Source: Treponema sp. UBA4326
GTDB lineage: Bacteria; Spirochaetota; Spirochaetia; Treponematales; Treponemataceae
Assembly (NCBI GenBank): GCA_002393835.1
Contig: DGTW01000179.1
Coordinates: forward strand, 1-7,997
Length of the DNA stretch: 7,997 nucleotides
Direction: 5' to 3'
The translations under genes and the position numbers were made by a program. Position 1 is the stretch's first letter, and each line of letters opens with the position of its first letter. Positions 5,450 to 7,997 of the stretch are shown piece after piece. The notes below the pieces were generated by a model. The model did no database searches, was not told where the DNA came from, and worked only from the letters and a program-made list of their open reading frames with translations.

Positions 5450-6536
5450 AATCAATATCCACAACAACAATCTTGTATCGGCCATCGGTGTCCTTAATCC
5501 ACTTGACGTCCTGGGCAATTACCTCGCCTGCACGAGGAACGGCCAAATCATAAGTCTTGGAATTTGCGACAACCTGAAGCTTAACGGCGTTTCCGTTTGA
5601 AATCCACAATCGGATACCATTGCTTGCTGTCATGTTAACGATGTCACCGTTGGCAAAGTAATCCTCTACAGTCTCTTTTCTGTCTGGCCTGTAGCGGAAG
5701 AGACATCCGCCACGGAAGCTTGCGTTAATCGTGAAGGGATAAGCCCTTGTGTCAGAAAGAATCTCGGTTCGAGCCTGCTCTTTCGGCAAATCTTCGGCAT
5801 TCGGAATCTGATTTTCGTCAGGGGAAGCCACGGCAATATTAGAAGAATTCTTGAGCATAATCTTGACTTCAGCACCCCGGTCAACATTCTTCTGAGAAAC
5901 ATCAGAAACATATACGATTAAATCCGGGACACTGTTTCCGTCGGCATCGATTTCAAGTTCCTCTGAAAGCTCTACATACTGCATTCCGGCAGGAGTCTCA
6001 AGGCCAAAAATTCCCTCGGTCTCTGCGACCGTAAGGAAAATATTTCCCTTGTCGCTTCCCATAATAAGCTGGTCACTTTTGAACAGACGACCTGAGAATG
6101 GCTTTTCGGTAAGCTCATATTTTTTGAATTCATTCGATCTTGCATTTGCAGAATCTATTTCGTTTTTTGCCAGCTTTGAGCGCACGAAAAGAGTGAGGAC
6201 GATTATGAGGGCAACGAAAAAAATTACGCCCAAAGATACAATCAGAGGAATCAAAAAACGAGGCCTTTCCCGCGCAGTAAGTGCAAGCGGAGGCGGAGTC
6301 TCCTGAATTTTTTTTGCATTGTACAAAGTAAGAACATGATTTGCATCAATTTCCAGATACTCGGCATAAATCTTTAAAAATCCGACCAAATATGGCTCGC
6401 CTGGGAAAACGAGGACATCTTCTTCCTCAAGAGCTTCAAGATATTCCTGAGTGATGGAAGTTTCCCTGGCAATCGTCTCGAAATCAATTCCTTTTTCTTC
6501 CCTTGCCTTTCTTAAAAGTGCTCCATAGCTTTCCAT
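5448..6536 (-). CDS. rodZ: RodZ-like cell-shape protein (HTH, single TM, periplasmic domain)
   Basis: A 362-residue membrane protein. RodZ links the MreB cytoskeleton to the elongation peptidoglycan machinery. Residues about 4-72 form the cytoplasmic RodZ-type helix-turn-helix (LLRKAREEKGIDFETIARET, then ITQEYLEALEEED, then FPGEPYLVGFLKIYAEYLEID, a family signature). A proline patch (PPP, 81-83) and basic linker precede one transmembrane helix at about 94-118, followed by RSKLAK. The periplasmic part ends in a domain resembling the RodZ C-terminal DUF4115: INASFRGGCLFRYRPDRKET, then an ANGDIVNMTASNGIRLWISNGNAVKLQV stretch with the typical 'G-N-A' turn. Between the TM and this domain lie about 160 residues without an assigned fold (120-280). 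The start lies 7 nt after the lolA stop, with GGAG at 10 nt. In E. coli RodZ the HTH binds MreB rather than acting as a classical repressor; the same is inferred here. A heptad repeat follows the stop directly. Confidence 0.88.
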   Translation of the reverse strand: MESYGALLRKAREEKGIDFETIARETSITQEYLEALEEEDVLVFPGEPYLVGFLKIYAEYLEIDANHVLTLYNAKKIQETPPPLALTARERPRFLIPLIVSLGVIFFVALIIVLTLFVRSKLAKNEIDSANARSNEFKKYELTEKPFSGRLFKSDQLIMGSDKGNIFLTVAETEGIFGLETPAGMQYVELSEELEIDADGNSVPDLIVYVSDVSQKNVDRGAEVKIMLKNSSNIAVASPDENQIPNAEDLPKEQARTEILSDTRAYPFTINASFRGGCLFRYRPDRKETVEDYFANGDIVNMTASNGIRLWISNGNAVKLQVVANSKTYDLAVPRAGEVIAQDVKWIKDTDGRYKIVVVDID

Positions 6537-6543
6537 TTTTTAC

Positions 6544-7248
6544 TTACTCCGAAAATAGGAAATTATTGTAATTGTTCGCCGATGTCGGTGGATCATAAAT
6601 AAAACGCTGGTCAGAGATTCCCTGATTCAGCACATAATTTTTAAAATCGAAGGAAAATTCCTCATTCTGCGGTGTCGTCGCCACAATTCTGCGAATGAGC
6701 ATTGTGTCAGGTGAGACAGAAAGTTTGATGGTATTGAAAGCCTCCGTCATATTCCGCCTGCGAAGAATAAGGTTCACGACCATCTCGTCACTTCCCTCAT
6801 CAAGGGCAACGGCATCCTGGCCAGTCTCATAAGCCGGTGAATAATAGCGGCCAAGCAAGGACAGGCCCTGGGCTGTGGCAAGATTTGCTCCGTTATTGTT
6901 CGTGGAATTGTCCACACTTTGATTTAAAATTGCCGCACTTCCCGGAAGATAAATCGTGAGCAAATCACCGTTAAAGCAGATTACCTGCTCCTCAGGATTC
7001 GTAAAATCGATGCGGAGAAGGTTTGGATTTTTATATGAAAGATGACCGCTCATCGAACTTTTTGAAGCCTTGATGTCAATGTCGGCCTCGTAGTCCTTTA
7101 TAGTGGCATAATTGTCAGACACAGACTTGAAAAAAGACGATGCAGTCAGAATTCCCTGAGCTGACAGGACAAATGGAGACAGGAAGAAAAACAATGCCGC
7201 AGTGATGAAAGTCAGAAGTGAGAATTTAGGAGTTAGAAGTTTTTTCAT
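6544..7248 (-). CDS. lolA: LolA-like outer-membrane lipoprotein carrier protein
   Basis: A 234-residue secreted protein. LolA chaperones lipoproteins across the periplasm from the LolCDE ABC transporter to the outer membrane. The N-terminus is a signal peptide: MKK, a long hydrophobic run to about residue 28, and a probable signal peptidase I site after LSA (residue 30). The mature part has the LolA fold pattern: an early helix (FFKSVSDNYATIKDYEADIDI), then strands including GHLSYKNPNLLRIDFTNPEEQVICFNGDLLTIYLP (residues about 68-102), which corresponds to the family's G.l..krP.k.R.......e.li..dG..l..Y.p. Late strands (LILRRRN, IKLSVSPDTMLIRRI, EFSFDFKNY) fit too. The start is fixed by a strong SD (AAGGAGG) and the 4-nt overlap with ftsH. 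It sits 7 nt before rodZ, implying cotranscription. Residues 3-15 are encoded by heptad repeats (7207-7241), which lengthens the charged n-region. Family-level call; a diverged paralogue with another cargo is possible. Confidence 0.8.
   Translation of the reverse strand: MKKLLTPKFSLLTFITAALFFFLSPFVLSAQGILTASSFFKSVSDNYATIKDYEADIDIKASKSSMSGHLSYKNPNLLRIDFTNPEEQVICFNGDLLTIYLPGSAAILNQSVDNSTNNNGANLATAQGLSLLGRYYSPAYETGQDAVALDEGSDEMVVNLILRRRNMTEAFNTIKLSVSPDTMLIRRIVATTPQNEEFSFDFKNYVLNQGISDQRFIYDPPTSANNYNNFLFSE
6547..6550 (-). promoter_or_regulatory. Probable Shine-Dalgarno for rodZ
   Basis: GGAG on the minus strand, 10 nt before the rodZ ATG at 6534-6536, overlapping the final lolA codon. Spacing is slightly long but supports this start and coupling to lolA. 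Confidence 0.5.
7207..7241. repeat. Five degenerate heptads inside the lolA signal-peptide coding region
   Basis: On the plus strand this reads as five successive 7-mers: gaaagtc, agaagtg, agaattt, aggagtt, agaagtt. They share the AGRAGTT consensus seen in the intergenic heptad array at 383-462. In the lolA frame they encode roughly residues 3-15 of the signal peptide. The period of 7 is not a multiple of 3, so the periodicity is not explained by codon repetition. Confidence 0.6.
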
Positions 7249-7997
7249 TTTTCTTCCTCCTTTGACTCTGTCGGCGCGGCTGGCTCATTCTGCACATTCG
7301 CATTAGTCTGCTCTTCACCCTCTGCTTCTGCAGGTTCTACGGCTGTTTCTGACTGAGCCTCTGATGTATTCTCGCTTTCTGCGACAGTAGCTGCAGCTTC
7401 AGCAGATTCTTTCTGCACCGCACTTGCCGTCAAATTCTCGCAGTGCTCGTGAGCCTTGATAATGTCATTGAATTCCTTTGAATCCATTGTCTCGACTTCG
7501 ATAAGGCGTTTGGAGATGTATTCAAGCAAGTCCTTTTTCTCACGGAGAAGATTAAGGACATGATTGTATCTTTCGTCCATAATTCTGGCAATTTCTTCAT
7601 CGATGAAATTCTGAGTCTGCTCACTGAATTCCCGCACAAGATTCGGTTCTCCGCCCCGATTTCCGAGGACGCCCTTACCCAGAGTCATGTTCTTGAATTT
7701 GTCGCTCATACCGTAGTCGGTAATCATTCGCTTGATAATGTCAGTTGCCTGGGCAATGTCGTTTGATGCCCCTGTCGAAATGTCACCCAGCATGATTTCC
7801 TCGGCAGCTCGTCCGCCCAAAGAAGAATCGACCTCATTTATCATGTCTTTTCGGGTCATAAAATGCTTTTCTTCTTTTTCTTCACGGAACTGAGTAAAGC
7901 CACCCACCCCGTGAGAGCGGGGAACGACAGTGATTTTATTGACAGGAGTATGCTCAGGTGTGAATGCCGCAACAAGGGCGTGTCCTGTTTCGTGAAC
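7245..7997 (-). CDS. ftsH: FtsH ATP-dependent zinc metalloprotease, C-terminal part (5' end outside window)
   Basis: FtsH is a hexameric inner-membrane AAA+ protease that extracts and degrades unstable or misfolded membrane and cytosolic proteins. Only the last 250 residues, the M41 peptidase domain, are present; the N-terminal membrane segments and AAA+ module lie beyond position 7997. The open frame runs to the window edge, so the GTG near 7905 is an internal valine, not a start. Fragment residues 2-6 read HETGH (7980-7994), the HEXXH zinc and catalytic motif; most family members have HEAGH. The third zinc ligand is the Asp in GASNDI (D80 of the fragment, codon 7758-7760). GGRAAEEI (fragment about 61-68), TDYGMS, and a C-terminal helical LIEVETMDSKEF stretch are also family features. 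The last 65 or so residues form an Ala/Glu-rich acidic tail ending ESKEEEK, longer than the basic core needs. Its stop overlaps the lolA start as ATGA. Family assignment is secure. Confidence 0.97.
   Translation of the reverse strand, partial: VHETGHALVAAFTPEHTPVNKITVVPRSHGVGGFTQFREEKEEKHFMTRKDMINEVDSSLGGRAAEEIMLGDISTGASNDIAQATDIIKRMITDYGMSDKFKNMTLGKGVLGNRGGEPNLVREFSEQTQNFIDEEIARIMDERYNHVLNLLREKKDLLEYISKRLIEVETMDSKEFNDIIKAHEHCENLTASAVQKESAEAAATVAESENTSEAQSETAVEPAEAEGEEQTNANVQNEPAAPTESKEEEK
7256..7262 (-). promoter_or_regulatory. Shine-Dalgarno for lolA
   Basis: AAGGAGG on the minus strand, 7 nt before the lolA ATG, embedded in the last ftsH codons (Lys-Glu-Glu). It is the strongest ribosome binding site in the window and supports both the start choice and translational coupling with ftsH. 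Confidence 0.8.

Noticed and set aside
7905..7907. GTG as a start for a separate short gene
   Set aside because: The same frame stays open upstream and carries the HETGH zinc motif of FtsH, so this is an internal valine.

Overview
The window reads as a spirochaete chromosome segment, most likely from a host-associated Treponema. This rests on the character of the proteins (a RimO starting MKFFIDQHGCAKNQVDG, an HTH-membrane RodZ, a LolA-like carrier, a treponeme-like periplasmic helical-repeat protein) and on the many short intergenic repeats; it is an inference and no database search was possible. All seven genes lie on the minus strand, so transcription runs from position 7997 towards 1. There are no convincing plus-strand genes, tRNAs, rRNAs, CRISPR arrays, transposases or phage genes.

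In order of transcription: (1) the C-terminal 250 residues of FtsH, the membrane AAA+ zinc protease, cut by the window edge just upstream of its HETGH zinc motif; (2) a LolA-like periplasmic lipoprotein carrier overlapping ftsH by 4 nt; (3) RodZ, an HTH/single-TM cell-shape protein, 7 nt further on; (4) RimO, the ribosomal protein S12 methylthiotransferase, after a 74-nt repeat-bearing gap; (5) a PcrA/UvrD-type helicase 6 nt after rimO; (6) a secreted TPR-like protein of unknown function after a 132-nt gap holding two palindromic structures; (7) gatC, small subunit of the Asp-tRNA(Asn)/Glu-tRNA(Gln) amidotransferase, after a gap with a long heptad-repeat hairpin and its own probable extended -10 promoter. 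ftsH-lolA-rodZ is a tight envelope-biogenesis group, and rimO-pcrA is a second tightly spaced pair.

The genes are housekeeping. What stands out is a layer of small repetitive DNA laid over them. Heptanucleotide repeats (AGTTAGG / AGGAGTT / AAAGTTG-like units) occur at four places: after gatC, after the TPR gene as a near-perfect 27-bp hairpin, after rodZ, and inside the coding sequence of the lolA signal peptide. A different, 10-bp-periodic inverted repeat (CGCAGATGGA / CGCGGATTCA units) is inserted in frame inside rimO and appears to add about 45 residues to the radical-SAM domain. Every non-coding gap in the window begins with a repeat within a few bases of a stop codon. The in-frame insertion in rimO and the repeat-encoded start of the LolA signal peptide are the best leads.
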